Shown here: positions 9,143 to 17,157 of the stretch, piece by piece
Layout: every line of letters starts with the position of its first letter
Numbering within the stretch: position 1 is the stretch's first letter
NCBI RefSeq assembly: GCF_025837095.1
Contig: NZ_CP107551.1
Span: forward strand, 3,094,668-3,158,667
From: Rhodococcus sp. Z13
GTDB taxonomy: Bacteria > Actinomycetota > Actinomycetes > Mycobacteriales > Mycobacteriaceae
Length of the DNA stretch: 64,000 nucleotides
Direction of reading: 5' to 3'
Notes under the pieces: generated by a model
Databases searched by the model: none
Told to the model about the DNA's origin: nothing
What the model saw: the letters and a program-made list of their open reading frames with translations, nothing else
Program-made: the position numbers and the translations under genes

Positions 9143-10513
9143 TTACGCACGAACGACGGAAAGGATCTCCCTCACGAGAGCGTCCACCTCGTCGGCGGTC
9201 CGCGCCTCGACGTTCAGCCGCAGCAGCGGCTCGGTGTTCGACGCACGCAGGTTGAACCAGGCGTGGTCGGGCAGATCCACGGTCACCCCGTCGAGCCGGT
9301 CCACCGACACGGCGCGATCGGCGAAGGCCGCGACGACGGCCTCGGTGCGCTCGTCGGCGTCGGCGACGGTGGAGTTGATCTCCCCCGAGGCGGCGTAACG
9401 GTTGTACGAGCTCATCAGCTCCGAGAGCGTGCCGTCGGCGCCGGCGAGCGCGGCGAGCACGTGCAACGCGGCGAGCATGCCGGAATCGGCACCCCAGAAG
9501 TCGCGGAAGTAGTAGTGCGCCGAGTGCTCGCCACCGAAGACCGCACCGGTCTCGGCCATCTGCTGCTTGATGAACGAGTGCCCGACGCGGGTGCGCACCG
9601 GCTTGCCGCCCTGCTCGGTGACCAGCTCGGGAACCACCCGGGAGGTGATGAGGTTGTGGATGATCGTCGCGCCCGGCTCCTTGGCGAGCTCGCGGGAGGC
9701 GACGAGCGCCGTCACCGCGGACGGGGTGACCGGCTCGCCGCGCTCGTCGACGACGAAGCAGCGGTCGGCGTCACCGTCGAAGGCCAGGCCGACGTCGGCG
9801 CCGGACTCGACGACCAGCCGCTGCAGGTCGACGAGATTCTTCGGATCGAGCGGGTTGGCCTCGTGGTTGGGGAAGGTGCCGTCGAGCTCGAAGTACAGCG
9901 GGACCAGTTCGACGGGCAGCGCCCCGAGGACTGCGGGGACGGTGTGCCCACCCATGCCGTTGCCGGCGTCCACGGCGACCTTGAGCGGGCGCATCTCCGA
10001 CAGGTCCACCAGGCCGCGGACGAACGAGGCGTACTCGTCGAGCACGTCGCGTTCGGTGATGCTGCCACGGGGACCGTCGTAGGACGGCACACCGTCGATC
10101 AGGTCCCGGGTGATGGTGCCCAGGCCGGTGTCCTGGCCGACCGGCTTCGCCCCGGCCCGGCACAGCTTGATGCCGTTGTACTTGGCGGGGTTGTGGCTGG
10201 CGGTGAACATCGCTCCGGGCGCGTCGAGGATGCCCGAGGCGAAGTAGAGCTGGTCGGTGGAGGCCAGGCCGATGGTGACGACGTCGAGGCCCTGCTCGGT
10301 CACGCCCTCGGCGAAGGCCCGGGACAGGGACGGCGAGGAGGCACGCATGTCGTGACCCACCACGACCCGGCTCGCCCCGCCCTCGTTGCGCAGCAGACGC
10401 GCGAAGGAAGCACCCACCTCGCGGACGAACTCGTCGTCGATCTGTTCACCGACCACTCCGCGGACGTCGTACGCCTTGATGACCGCTGACACCGACTCGG
10501 CAGCTCTCGCCAC
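9143..10513 (-). CDS. manB: Phosphomannomutase/phosphoglucomutase
   Basis: Converts mannose-6-phosphate to mannose-1-phosphate through a phosphoserine intermediate. The 456-aa alpha-D-phosphohexomutase has the active-site motif TASHNPAKYNG, the metal loop DGDADR and the C-terminal phosphate-binding RASNTEP. The GTG at 10513 (VARAAESVSAVIKAYDVRG) is preceded by AGGAG with 8-nt spacing, so the longer in-frame extension is rejected. The SIS-domain gene begins 140 nt downstream. In mycobacterial naming this is the pmmA/manB orthologue (Rv3257c). Confidence 0.94.
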   Translation of the reverse strand: MARAAESVSAVIKAYDVRGVVGEQIDDEFVREVGASFARLLRNEGGASRVVVGHDMRASSPSLSRAFAEGVTEQGLDVVTIGLASTDQLYFASGILDAPGAMFTASHNPAKYNGIKLCRAGAKPVGQDTGLGTITRDLIDGVPSYDGPRGSITERDVLDEYASFVRGLVDLSEMRPLKVAVDAGNGMGGHTVPAVLGALPVELVPLYFELDGTFPNHEANPLDPKNLVDLQRLVVESGADVGLAFDGDADRCFVVDERGEPVTPSAVTALVASRELAKEPGATIIHNLITSRVVPELVTEQGGKPVRTRVGHSFIKQQMAETGAVFGGEHSAHYYFRDFWGADSGMLAALHVLAALAGADGTLSELMSSYNRYAASGEINSTVADADERTEAVVAAFADRAVSVDRLDGVTVDLPDHAWFNLRASNTEPLLRLNVEARTADEVDALVREILSVVRA

Positions 10514-10574
10514 TGTTTTCGCTCCTGAGACTCGACTGGTGCGATGCCGTCCTCCGCGGCCTCGCACTCCGATC

Positions 10575-10580
10575 AGCCTA
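10575..10580 (-). promoter_or_regulatory. Candidate -10 for the phosphomannomutase operon
   Basis: TAGGCT on the minus strand, about 60 nt upstream of the GTG. No clear -35 is seen. It lies just before the 3' end of the DUF3499 gene, which would otherwise read through into the operon. Confidence 0.35.
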
Positions 10581-10592
10581 GTGGGACCGGAC

Positions 10593-10988
10593 TCAGGAGG
10601 TGGGATCGGGAAGAACCCGCAGATGTCCGCGCCGTCCGGTGCGGGCGGTGGGGGGCACGACCGCGCGCTGCGCGTCGTCGGAGCTCTCATCGGTCGAATC
10701 GGGTTTGGCCCGCTCCCCCAGGCCGGCCTCGCGCACTGCCTCTGCCAGCGCCGTCAGGTCGTCCTCGTCCGGGGTGGTCGACGAGAAGGCCCCCTCGTAC
10801 CGGACCAGTTCCCAGCCCTTGGGGGCGGTGATGCGCGAGCCGTGCATCTCGCAGAGATCCCACGAGTGCGGCTCCGCGACGGTCGCCAGCGGCCCGACAA
10901 CGGCGGTGGAGTCCGAGTACACGTAGGTCAACGTCGCGACAGCAGGGTTCTTGCACCCAGGCCGGCAGCATCGACGCAGTGTTCTCAC
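10593..10988 (-). CDS. DUF3499 family protein (Rv3258c-like)
   Basis: A 131-aa conserved actinobacterial protein of unknown function. The N-terminal CCRPGCKNPA, followed at about residues 46-49 by CEMH, looks like a small metal-binding site. The C-terminal third is acidic and probably disordered. The GTG at 10988 lies 7 nt after TACGCT, so the message is probably leaderless; no ribosome-binding site is present. It is upstream of the phosphomannomutase gene and divergent from the zincin-like gene, as in mycobacteria. Confidence 0.85.
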   Translation of the reverse strand: MRTLRRCCRPGCKNPAVATLTYVYSDSTAVVGPLATVAEPHSWDLCEMHGSRITAPKGWELVRYEGAFSSTTPDEDDLTALAEAVREAGLGERAKPDSTDESSDDAQRAVVPPTARTGRRGHLRVLPDPTS

Positions 10989-10995
10989 GACTGGG

Positions 10996-11001
10996 AGCGT
11001 A
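10996..11001 (-). promoter_or_regulatory. -10 box of the DUF3499 gene (leaderless)
   Basis: TACGCT on the minus strand, ending 7 nt before the GTG start. Confidence 0.5.
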
Positions 11002-11063
11002 GCGCGCCGAGCGCCGAAGGACTATTCGGACACACCGTGACCGGGATCCGGATTTTCGTGTCG

Positions 11064-11069
11064 TAGTGT
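11064..11069 (+). promoter_or_regulatory. -10 box of the zincin-like gene (leaderless)
   Basis: TAGTGT ends 7 nt before the ATG at 11077. With the opposed DUF3499 -10 box, the two divergent promoters share about 75 bp. Confidence 0.5.
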
Positions 11070-11076
11070 CCATGGC

Positions 11077-11568
11077 ATGGTCCGCGCACGTCGTTCCCGC
11101 CCTGTCTCGTCCCGTTCCGTGACGCGTCGCGGCCGGGGAATCCGGGGCCCGCTGCTCCCCCAGAGCCTGCCCGCCTGGAAGACACGCGCCGAGAAGTTCG
11201 ACCTGCTCGTGCTCGAGGCGTTCGCGCCGATCGACGGTCTGTGGCACGACCGACTCACCAAGCTCGACATCGCCGTGGACGAGGTGCCGAAGATCCGCGC
11301 CCGCGACCCCGACACGGTCACCTGGCCCGACGAGGTGGTCGCGGACGGTCCGGTGCCTCTGTCGCGGCTCGTGCCCGCCGGCATCGACCGGCGCGGCGCC
11401 GCGACCCGCGCACGGATCGTGCTGTTCCGCCGACCGCTCGAACTGCGGGCGAAGGATCCCGAGGATCTGCGGGATCTGGTGCACGACGTGCTCGTGCAGC
11501 AGGTCGCGACCTATCTCGGGGTCGAACCCGAGGTCGTCGACCCGGATCTCGACGAGGACGAGGACTGA
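11077..11568 (+). CDS. Zincin-like metallopeptidase family protein, active site degenerate (Rv3259-like)
   Basis: A 163-aa protein of the minimal-zincin family (DUF1025/Zincin_1). The helix that carries HExxH in active members reads VHDVLVQQVATYLGV here, with the catalytic Glu and zinc His residues replaced, so it is probably not a peptidase. The N-terminus is basic and the C-terminus very acidic (DPDLDEDED). The start is leaderless, 7 nt after TAGTGT. It is convergent with whiB2 and the two genes share a bidirectional hairpin. Confidence 0.78.
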   Translation: MVRARRSRPVSSRSVTRRGRGIRGPLLPQSLPAWKTRAEKFDLLVLEAFAPIDGLWHDRLTKLDIAVDEVPKIRARDPDTVTWPDEVVADGPVPLSRLVPAGIDRRGAATRARIVLFRRPLELRAKDPEDLRDLVHDVLVQQVATYLGVEPEVVDPDLDEDED

Positions 11569-11608
11569 TCGCACCGCGATCGTGAGGACTGATCGCACCG
11601 CGATCGTG
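11561..11608 (+). repeat. Two tandem 24-bp repeats spanning the stop codon of the zincin-like gene
   Basis: The unit beginning AGGACTGATCGC occurs at 11561-11584 and 11585-11608 with no mismatch. The first copy contains the TGA stop and the second duplicates it. It looks like a recent slippage duplication just before the terminator. Confidence 0.9.
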
Positions 11609-11625
11609 AGGACCTCTCACGGATA

Positions 11626-11673
11626 CGACACAGGCCGGGCACCCGTCCCCCAACGGATGCCCGGCCTGTGTCG
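11626..11673. terminator. Bidirectional terminator between the zincin-like gene and whiB2
   Basis: A perfect 16-bp inverted repeat (CGACACAGGCCGGGCA at 11626-11641, complement at 11658-11673) with a 16-nt loop that can pair further (CCGT/ACGG). It lies between two convergent genes. Confidence 0.85.
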
Positions 11674-11733
11674 ACCTGGCGTCGGATGTCTCGGCTCAGG
11701 CCCGTACTCCCCGTACCGGGCCGGAAACCGTTC

Positions 11734-12081
11734 TCAGACTATTCCGCGCTTGAGGCGGCGACGTTCCCGTTCGGAAAGTCCGCCCCAGATACCGAACCGC
11801 TCGTCGTGAGCGAGGGCGTATTCGAGACATTCGTCCCGAACCTCACAGCCCATGCAGATGCGCTTGGCCTCCCGCGTGGAGCCACCCTTCTCGGGGAAGA
11901 ATGCCTCCGGGTCGGTCTGTGCACAGAGCGCACGCTCCTGCCACTGTTCCCCACCGTCGTCCGGGTCTCCGAACCCCGAGATCAAACTCAGGATGGGCGC
12001 CCCGTAATCCGGATCGTCACAGACGCTCTCGCCTGCAGTGTCCGTCCGAGTGAGCTCGAAGATGTCGCGCTCGCCGGCCAT
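11734..12081 (-). CDS. whiB2: WhiB-family iron-sulfur regulator WhiB2 (WhmD)
   Basis: A 115-aa [4Fe-4S] transcription factor required for septation in mycobacteria. The four cluster ligands are C53, C76, C79 and C85 (CMGCEVRDEC), followed by the GIWGG turn (97-101) and the basic tail RERRRLKR that contacts DNA or sigma factor. The ATG at 12081 is preceded by GAGGAGGG. It sits upstream of and divergent from fbiA, as in M. tuberculosis. A long leader contains a perfect LexA-type palindrome (12139-12154), which suggests that DNA damage affects this division regulator. Confidence 0.95.
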   Translation of the reverse strand: MAGERDIFELTRTDTAGESVCDDPDYGAPILSLISGFGDPDDGGEQWQERALCAQTDPEAFFPEKGGSTREAKRICMGCEVRDECLEYALAHDERFGIWGGLSERERRRLKRGIV

Positions 12082-12138
12082 TGTCCCTCCTCACCTGCAG
12101 CGCCGAATCATGACCGGGGGTCAACCCGCTGCCATTCG

Positions 12139-12154
12139 TCGAACAGTCGTTCGA
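12139..12154. promoter_or_regulatory. LexA (SOS) box in the whiB2 leader
   Basis: TCGAACAGTCGTTCGA matches the actinobacterial LexA consensus TCGAAC-N4-GTTCGA with perfect 6-bp arms. It sits inside a wider palindrome (CATTCG at 12133-12138, CGAATG at 12152-12157). It lies 58 nt upstream of the whiB2 ATG and about 50-60 nt downstream of the predicted transcription start. Confidence 0.75.
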
Positions 12155-12208
12155 ATGCGGGATCACCGCAAGGAAACTCGGATTCGATTACCGAATGACA
12201 CGTATGTG

Positions 12209-12237
12209 ATTACACACTTCGGGTGTGTCGCGGTCAA
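12209..12237 (-). promoter_or_regulatory. whiB2 promoter
   Basis: On the minus strand TTGACC (12237-12232) and TGTAAT (12214-12209) are separated by exactly 17 nt, a good housekeeping-type promoter. The transcript would start near 12202, giving a leader of about 120 nt that includes the LexA box. Confidence 0.65.
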
Positions 12238-12322
12238 GCGGAGCGGCGCTGTTCACATATCATCGGCCGGTTTGCCTCGAGCCGCTTCGGATGGCGCGCG
12301 ACCGGGTGCGGGGTGCACCGCT

Positions 12323-12328
12323 TAGGCT
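12323..12328 (+). promoter_or_regulatory. -10 box of fbiA (leaderless)
   Basis: TAGGCT ends 6 nt before the fbiA GTG. No ribosome-binding site precedes the start. Confidence 0.5.
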
Positions 12329-12334
12329 TGGCCC

Positions 12335-13324
12335 GTGAATGTGACTGTATTGGTCGGAGGTGTCGGTGGGGCGCGTTTTCTCAAAGGTTTGCGCCGACTT
12401 CTCGATATTTCCCCCGGCGTCGACCCGGATCCGGACGCGCCGCACCGCATCACGGCGATCGTCAACGTCGGCGACGACGTCTGGATGCACGGCCTGAGGA
12501 TCTGTCCCGACCTCGACACCTGCATGTACACCCTGGGTGGCGGGATCGACGAGGAACGCGGCTGGGGCCGCGCCGGTGAGACCTGGAGCGCCAAGGAGGA
12601 ACTCGCCGCCTACGGCGCCATCCCCGATTGGTTCGGTCTCGGCGACCGCGACATCGCCACGCATCTCATCCGCACGCAGATGCTGCGCACCGGCTACCCC
12701 CTGTCCGCGATCACCGAAGCGCTGTGCACACGCTGGAAGCCGGGCGTGACCCTGCTGCCCGCCTCCGACGACCGCAGCGAGACCCACGTCGTCATCACCG
12801 ATCCCGAGGACGGCGAACAGCGCGCCGTGCACTTCGAGGAGTGGTGGGTGCGGCACCGCGCCCAGGTGACCACCCACAGCTTCGCGCACATCGGCGCGGA
12901 GGAGGCCAAGCCCGCCCCCGGTGTCCTCGAGGCGATCGAGAACGCCGACGCGGTGCTGCTGGCCCCGTCGAACCCGGTGGTGAGCGTCGGTGCGATCCTC
13001 GCGATCCCCGGCATCCGCGGTGCCCTGCGCACCACCTCCGCCAAAGTCGTGGGCCTGTCCCCGGTCATCGACGGAAAGCCCCTGCGCGGTATGGCCGACG
13101 CCTGCCTGGACGTCATCGGCGTCGAGACCAGCGCGGAGGCCGTGGGCCGCTGGTACGGCGCCCGCTCGGGCACCGGCATCCTCGACGGCTGGCTCGTGCA
13201 CTCCACCGACACCGCCGAGGTGCCGGGTGTGGAGGTCCGCTCCGTGCCGCTGCTCATGACCGACACCGACGCGACCGCCGAGATGGCCCGCGCCGCCCTC
13301 GAACTGGCCGGAGCGAACCTGTGA
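12335..13324 (+). CDS. fbiA: 2-phospho-L-lactate transferase (F420 biosynthesis)
   Basis: CofD-type enzyme that joins the phospholactate or phosphoenolpyruvate-derived moiety to the deazaflavin Fo, making F420-0 or its dehydro form. The 329-aa protein begins with the nucleotide-binding loop [33 protein letters not shown] and [11 protein letters not shown] are family signatures. The leaderless GTG start lies 6 nt after TAGGCT. The TGA stop overlaps the fbiB start, so fbiA and fbiB are translationally coupled. Confidence 0.95.
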   Translation: MNVTVLVGGVGGARFLKGLRRLLDISPGVDPDPDAPHRITAIVNVGDDVWMHGLRICPDLDTCMYTLGGGIDEERGWGRAGETWSAKEELAAYGAIPDWFGLGDRDIATHLIRTQMLRTGYPLSAITEALCTRWKPGVTLLPASDDRSETHVVITDPEDGEQRAVHFEEWWVRHRAQVTTHSFAHIGAEEAKPAPGVLEAIENADAVLLAPSNPVVSVGAILAIPGIRGALRTTSAKVVGLSPVIDGKPLRGMADACLDVIGVETSAEAVGRWYGARSGTGILDGWLVHSTDTAEVPGVEVRSVPLLMTDTDATAEMARAALELAGANL

Positions 13325-14694
13325 TGTCCCCCGACACCGTCACCGACCCCGCCGTGCGCGACCACGCTCCCGGCGGCCCGATCGAGATCCGGCCCGTCGC
13401 CGGGCTGCCGGAGTTCCGGCCCGGCGACGATCTCGCCGCGGCCATCGTGCAGGCGGCGCCCTGGCTGGCCGACGGCGACGTCCTCGTCGTCACCTCCAAG
13501 GTGGTCTCGAAGGTCGAGGGACGGATCGTGCCCTCCCCCACCGAGCCCGACGCCCGCGACGCGCTGCGCCGACGCCTGGTGAACCAGGAGGCCGTGCGGG
13601 TGCTCGCCCGCAAGGGCCGCACCCTCATCACCGAGAACAAGCTGGGCATCGTGCAGGCGGCGTCCGGCATCGACGGCTCGAACGTCGACGGCGCCGAACT
13701 CGCGCTGCTTCCCGAAGATCCCGACGCGAGTGCCGCGGCGCTGCGCGAGCGGATCGCGGCGCTGCTCGGGGTGCGGGTCGCGGTGGTCGTCACCGACACG
13801 ATGGGCCGCGCCTGGCGCAACGGCCAGACCGACGCCGCGATCGGCTCGGCCGGGCTGCCCGTCCTGTACGGCTACGCGGGGTCGCACGACTCGCAGGGCA
13901 ACGAACTGATGGTGACCTCGGTGGCGGTGGCCGACGAGATCGCCGCCGCCGGGGATCTGGTCAAGGGCAAGCTCGGCGGCGTGCCCGTCGCCGTGGTGCG
14001 CGGCCTCGACCTGCCCGACGACGGCTCCACCGCCCGGTCGCTGATCCGCAGCGGCGAGGAGGACCTGTTCTGGCTCGGCACCGCCGAGGCCCTCGAACAG
14101 GGCCGCCGCGAGGCACTGCTGCTGCGCCGCTCGGTGCGGCAGTTCGCCGCCGAACCGGTCGACCCGGAGGATCTGCGGGAGGCCGTCGCCGACGCGCTCA
14201 CCGCCCCGGCCCCCCACCACACCCGCCCGGTGCGATTCGTGTGGGTGCGCACCGAGCAGGTGCGACGCCGGTTGCTGGACCGGATGCGCGAGAAGTGGGC
14301 CGAGGACCTGAGCGGCGACGGCCTGTCCCCGGACGCGATCGAACGCCGGCTGGCCCGCGGCGCGATCCTCTACGACGCCCCCGAGGTGATCGTGCCGTTC
14401 TGGGTGCCCGACGGCGCCCACCGCTATCCCGACGCGCAGCGCACCGCCGCGGAGGCCACGATGTTCACCGTCGCCGCCGGTGCCGCGGTGCAGGGTCTGC
14501 TCGTGTCCCTGGCCACCCGCGGGCTGGGCAGCTGCTGGGTGGGGTCGACGATCTTCGCGCCCGAGGTGGTCCGGGAGGAACTCGGGCTGCCCGCCGACTG
14601 GTCGCCGCTCGGCGCGGTCGCCGTCGGCTATCCGCTCACCGAACCGGAACCACGCGACCCCGCGGACCCGGGCGACGCCCTCGTGGAGCTGTAG
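13324..14694 (+). CDS. fbiB: Bifunctional F420-0:gamma-glutamyl ligase / FMN-dependent oxidoreductase
   Basis: A 456-aa two-domain enzyme. Residues about 15-245 form the CofE-like gamma-glutamyl ligase that elongates the F420 glutamate tail ([33 protein letters not shown]). Residues about 255-450 form a nitroreductase-fold FMN domain ([17 protein letters not shown]) that reduces dehydro-F420-0 in mycobacteria. The ATG at 13324 overlaps the fbiA stop by one base; an adjacent GTG at 13321 would overlap by four. It is followed after 2 nt by a NUDIX gene. Confidence 0.94.
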   Translation: MSPDTVTDPAVRDHAPGGPIEIRPVAGLPEFRPGDDLAAAIVQAAPWLADGDVLVVTSKVVSKVEGRIVPSPTEPDARDALRRRLVNQEAVRVLARKGRTLITENKLGIVQAASGIDGSNVDGAELALLPEDPDASAAALRERIAALLGVRVAVVVTDTMGRAWRNGQTDAAIGSAGLPVLYGYAGSHDSQGNELMVTSVAVADEIAAAGDLVKGKLGGVPVAVVRGLDLPDDGSTARSLIRSGEEDLFWLGTAEALEQGRREALLLRRSVRQFAAEPVDPEDLREAVADALTAPAPHHTRPVRFVWVRTEQVRRRLLDRMREKWAEDLSGDGLSPDAIERRLARGAILYDAPEVIVPFWVPDGAHRYPDAQRTAAEATMFTVAAGAAVQGLLVSLATRGLGSCWVGSTIFAPEVVREELGLPADWSPLGAVAVGYPLTEPEPRDPADPGDALVEL

Positions 14695-14696
14695 CC

Positions 14697-15248
14697 GTGT
14701 CGGCGCGTTCCCTGCACGCCTCGGCGATCGACCGGCTCACCGCCTGGCGCACCGATTCCGAGGACGCCGAGTCGCTGCGGCACACGATGCTCGCGTTCCT
14801 CGACTCGGCGCCCGACGGGTGCCTGCGCGAGCACGTGCCCGGGCACATCACGGCGTCGTCGATCGTCCTCGACGCCGACCACCGCCACGTACTGCTCACC
14901 CTGCATCCGCGGGTGGGCCGGTGGATCCAGCTCGGCGGGCACTGCGAGCCGGGCGACGAGACGGTCGTCGACGCGGCGCTGCGCGAGGCCCGCGAGGAGT
15001 CGGGCATCGACGATCTCGTCATCGACCCGGAACTGCTGTCGGCGCACACGCATCCGATCACGTGTTCGCTGGGGGTGCCCACCCGGCATCTCGACCTGCG
15101 GTTCCTGGTCACGGCCCCGGTGGGGGCACAGCCGGTGCGCAGCGAGGAATCCACCGACCTGCAGTGGTGGCCCGTCGACGCGCTGCCGCCGGAGGCCGAG
15201 CACGACACGATCGCGCATCTGGTGCGGCTCGCCGGTCTGCGCCGCTGA
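14697..15248 (+). CDS. NUDIX hydrolase
   Basis: A 183-aa hydrolase with the full Nudix box G-x5-E-x7-REUxEExGU at GGHCEPGDETVVDAALREAREESGI-like positions 81-105, where the glutamates bind Mg2+. The substrate is unknown; its place directly after fbiB (GTG 2 nt past the stop) suggests co-expression with F420 synthesis. The stop codon lies within a 15-bp perfect hairpin that acts as terminator. Confidence 0.88.
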   Translation: MSARSLHASAIDRLTAWRTDSEDAESLRHTMLAFLDSAPDGCLREHVPGHITASSIVLDADHRHVLLTLHPRVGRWIQLGGHCEPGDETVVDAALREAREESGIDDLVIDPELLSAHTHPITCSLGVPTRHLDLRFLVTAPVGAQPVRSEESTDLQWWPVDALPPEAEHDTIAHLVRLAGLRR

Positions 15249-15262
15249 GCGGCGCAGACCGG
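15232..15262. terminator. Bidirectional hairpin over the NUDIX stop codon
   Basis: CCGGTCTGCGCCGCT and its exact complement are separated by one nucleotide (15 bp each), centred on 15247. It serves the convergent NUDIX and SGNH genes. Confidence 0.82.
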
Positions 15263-15295
15263 GGGCACACCGGAAACAGCGGCGTCGGAAAGGTT

Positions 15296-16060
15296 TCAGA
15301 AGCGGACGGGCGCGAGCTCGGGATACTTCGGGGTGACACCGTCGCCGGAGGAGACCCCGCGCAGCCGGCGCCCGACCCACGGGATCAGGAATGCGCGGGC
15401 CCACTCGAGGTTCTCGGCGCGTTCCTCGGCGCGGGTCTTCGCCGGCAGTTCACCGAGCTGCACCGGTTCGAGGGTGTGCTCGACGCCGAGCAGGTCGAGC
15501 ACCCGGATCGCCATGTTCCGGTGTCCCGCGGCGGACATGTGCAGCCGGTCGAAGTCCCACATGCGCAGGTCCCGGTACTCGTCGAAGCGCCAGAAGTCGA
15601 CGATGGTCGCGCCGTGCCGGTCGGCGATCTCCCGGACCAGCTCGTTGTACACCGCCCAGCGGCCCCGCAGCGCCCGGAAGACCGGCGCCCAGCTGCCGTC
15701 GTAGGCGGTCCACATGAGGATGCGCGCGCCGGTCGCGGCGAGCTTGCCGATCGCCTCGTCGTACTCGGCGGCGAGCGCGTCCAGGTCGAGCTTGGGCCGC
15801 ATGAGGTTGTTGCCGCCCGCGTAGATCGTCACCAGATCGGGCCGCATCGCGACGGCCGCGTCGAGCTGCTCGTCGATGATCGGCCGCAGCAGCCGACCCC
15901 GGATGGCGAGGTTCGCGTACGCGAAGTCCTCCGAGTGCCGGGCCAGCTCACCGGCGACGAGGTCGGCCCAGCCGCGCAGCCCGTTCGGACGCGACGGATC
16001 CGGGTCGCCGACCCCCTCGGTGAACGAGTCCCCGAGCGCCACATACCGTTCGAAAGCCAT
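15296..16060 (-). CDS. SGNH/GDSL-family hydrolase
   Basis: A 254-aa cytoplasmic esterase-like protein without a signal peptide. Block I is ALGDSFTEG with the nucleophile Ser, block III is AGGNNLMRP, and the catalytic Asp-His pair is in DFDRLHMSAAGH. The ATG at 16060 (MAFERYVALGD) follows AAGGAG by 4 nt. It lies 11 nt after the guanylyltransferase gene, so it is the tail of the rmlD-wbbL-guanylyltransferase operon. The substrate is unknown; deacylation of a wall or lipid precursor is possible but unproven. Confidence 0.88.
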   Translation of the reverse strand: MAFERYVALGDSFTEGVGDPDPSRPNGLRGWADLVAGELARHSEDFAYANLAIRGRLLRPIIDEQLDAAVAMRPDLVTIYAGGNNLMRPKLDLDALAAEYDEAIGKLAATGARILMWTAYDGSWAPVFRALRGRWAVYNELVREIADRHGATIVDFWRFDEYRDLRMWDFDRLHMSAAGHRNMAIRVLDLLGVEHTLEPVQLGELPAKTRAEERAENLEWARAFLIPWVGRRLRGVSSGDGVTPKYPELAPVRF

Positions 16061-16071
16061 CTCGCTCCTTC

Positions 16072-17157
16072 TCACACGTCGGTGCTGAAGCGGATGCCGC
16101 CGTCGGGGATCTTCACCCCAGGCCACACCCGGGCACCACGCAGCAACTCGCATCGGGCACCGATGTCGGCGCCGTCGCCGATCACGCCGTCGCGGATCAG
16201 CGCGCGCGGACCGACCCGCACCCCGAAGCCGACGATGGTCCGCTCGATCACCGCACCGGCCTCGACCCGCGCACCGTCGAAGATCACCGCGCCGTCGAGC
16301 CGGGCCCCGGCACCGATCTCGGCGCCACGACCGACGACGGTGCCGCCGATCAGCAGGGCACCCGGCGCCACCGAGGCACCGGGATGCACGAGCGCCTCAC
16401 CGCGCTGCCCCTCGAGGGCGGGCGACGGGGCGATGCCGCGGACCAGGTCGGCGGAGCCGCGCACGAAGTCCTCGGGAGTGCCCATGTCGCGCCAGTAGGC
16501 GGCGTCGACGTGGCCGAACACCCGCTTGCCCTCGGTCAGCAGCGCCGGGAACACCTCGCGCTCCACCGAGACCGGGCGGCCCTCGGGGATCGCCTCGATG
16601 ATCTCGCGGCGGAAGACGTAGCAGCCGGCGTTGATCTGGTCGGTCGGCGGGTCCTGGGTCTTCTCCAGGAAGGCGGTGACGCGGCCGTCCGCGTCGGTGG
16701 GCACGCAACCGAACGCGCGGGGGTCGCCGACCCGCACGAGGTGCAGCGTCACGTCCGCCTCGGTACGCAGGTGCGTGTCGAGCACCGCGCCGAGATCGGT
16801 GCCGCCGAGTACGTCGCCGTTGAAGACCATGACGTTGTCGGCCCGCAGCCGCGGCAGCACGTTGCGGATACCGCCGCCGGTGCCCAGCGGTTCGGTCTCG
16901 GTGACGTACTCGATCTCGAGTCCGAAGTCGGAGCCGTCGGCGAAGTGCTCCTCGAAGACCTCGGCCTTGTACGAGGTGCCGAGGACGACGTGCTTGATGC
17001 CGGCCTCACGGATCCGGGCGAGCAGGTGCGTCAGGAAGGGCACCCCCGCGGTGGGCAGCATCGGCTTCGGCGCCGACAACGTCAGCGGACGCAACCGCGT
17101 GCCCTGACCGCCGACCAGGATCACCGCATCGGTATGCGGTGCTGCAGCACTCGTCAT
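16072..17157 (-). CDS. Mannose-1-phosphate guanylyltransferase (NDP-sugar pyrophosphorylase)
   Basis: Makes GDP-mannose from GTP and mannose-1-phosphate. The 361-aa protein has the nucleotidyltransferase signature LVGGQGTRLRPLT with the following SAPKPMLP lysine, and the metal Asp in FNGDVLGG. A left-handed beta-helix of hexapeptide repeats occupies about residues 255-350. Orthologue of Rv3264c. Its ATG overlaps the wbbL stop (ATGA at 17157-17154). It complements manA and manB at 6.7-10.5 kb. Nucleotide specificity cannot be proven from sequence, so glucose-1-phosphate thymidylyl- or guanylyltransferase activity remains possible. Confidence 0.88.
   Translation of the reverse strand: MTSAAAPHTDAVILVGGQGTRLRPLTLSAPKPMLPTAGVPFLTHLLARIREAGIKHVVLGTSYKAEVFEEHFADGSDFGLEIEYVTETEPLGTGGGIRNVLPRLRADNVMVFNGDVLGGTDLGAVLDTHLRTEADVTLHLVRVGDPRAFGCVPTDADGRVTAFLEKTQDPPTDQINAGCYVFRREIIEAIPEGRPVSVEREVFPALLTEGKRVFGHVDAAYWRDMGTPEDFVRGSADLVRGIAPSPALEGQRGEALVHPGASVAPGALLIGGTVVGRGAEIGAGARLDGAVIFDGARVEAGAVIERTIVGFGVRVGPRALIRDGVIGDGADIGARCELLRGARVWPGVKIPDGGIRFSTDV

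Noticed and set aside
12694-14421. A 575-codon minus-strand frame opposite fbiA and fbiB
   Set aside because: Antisense to two enzymes with intact motifs; composition only.
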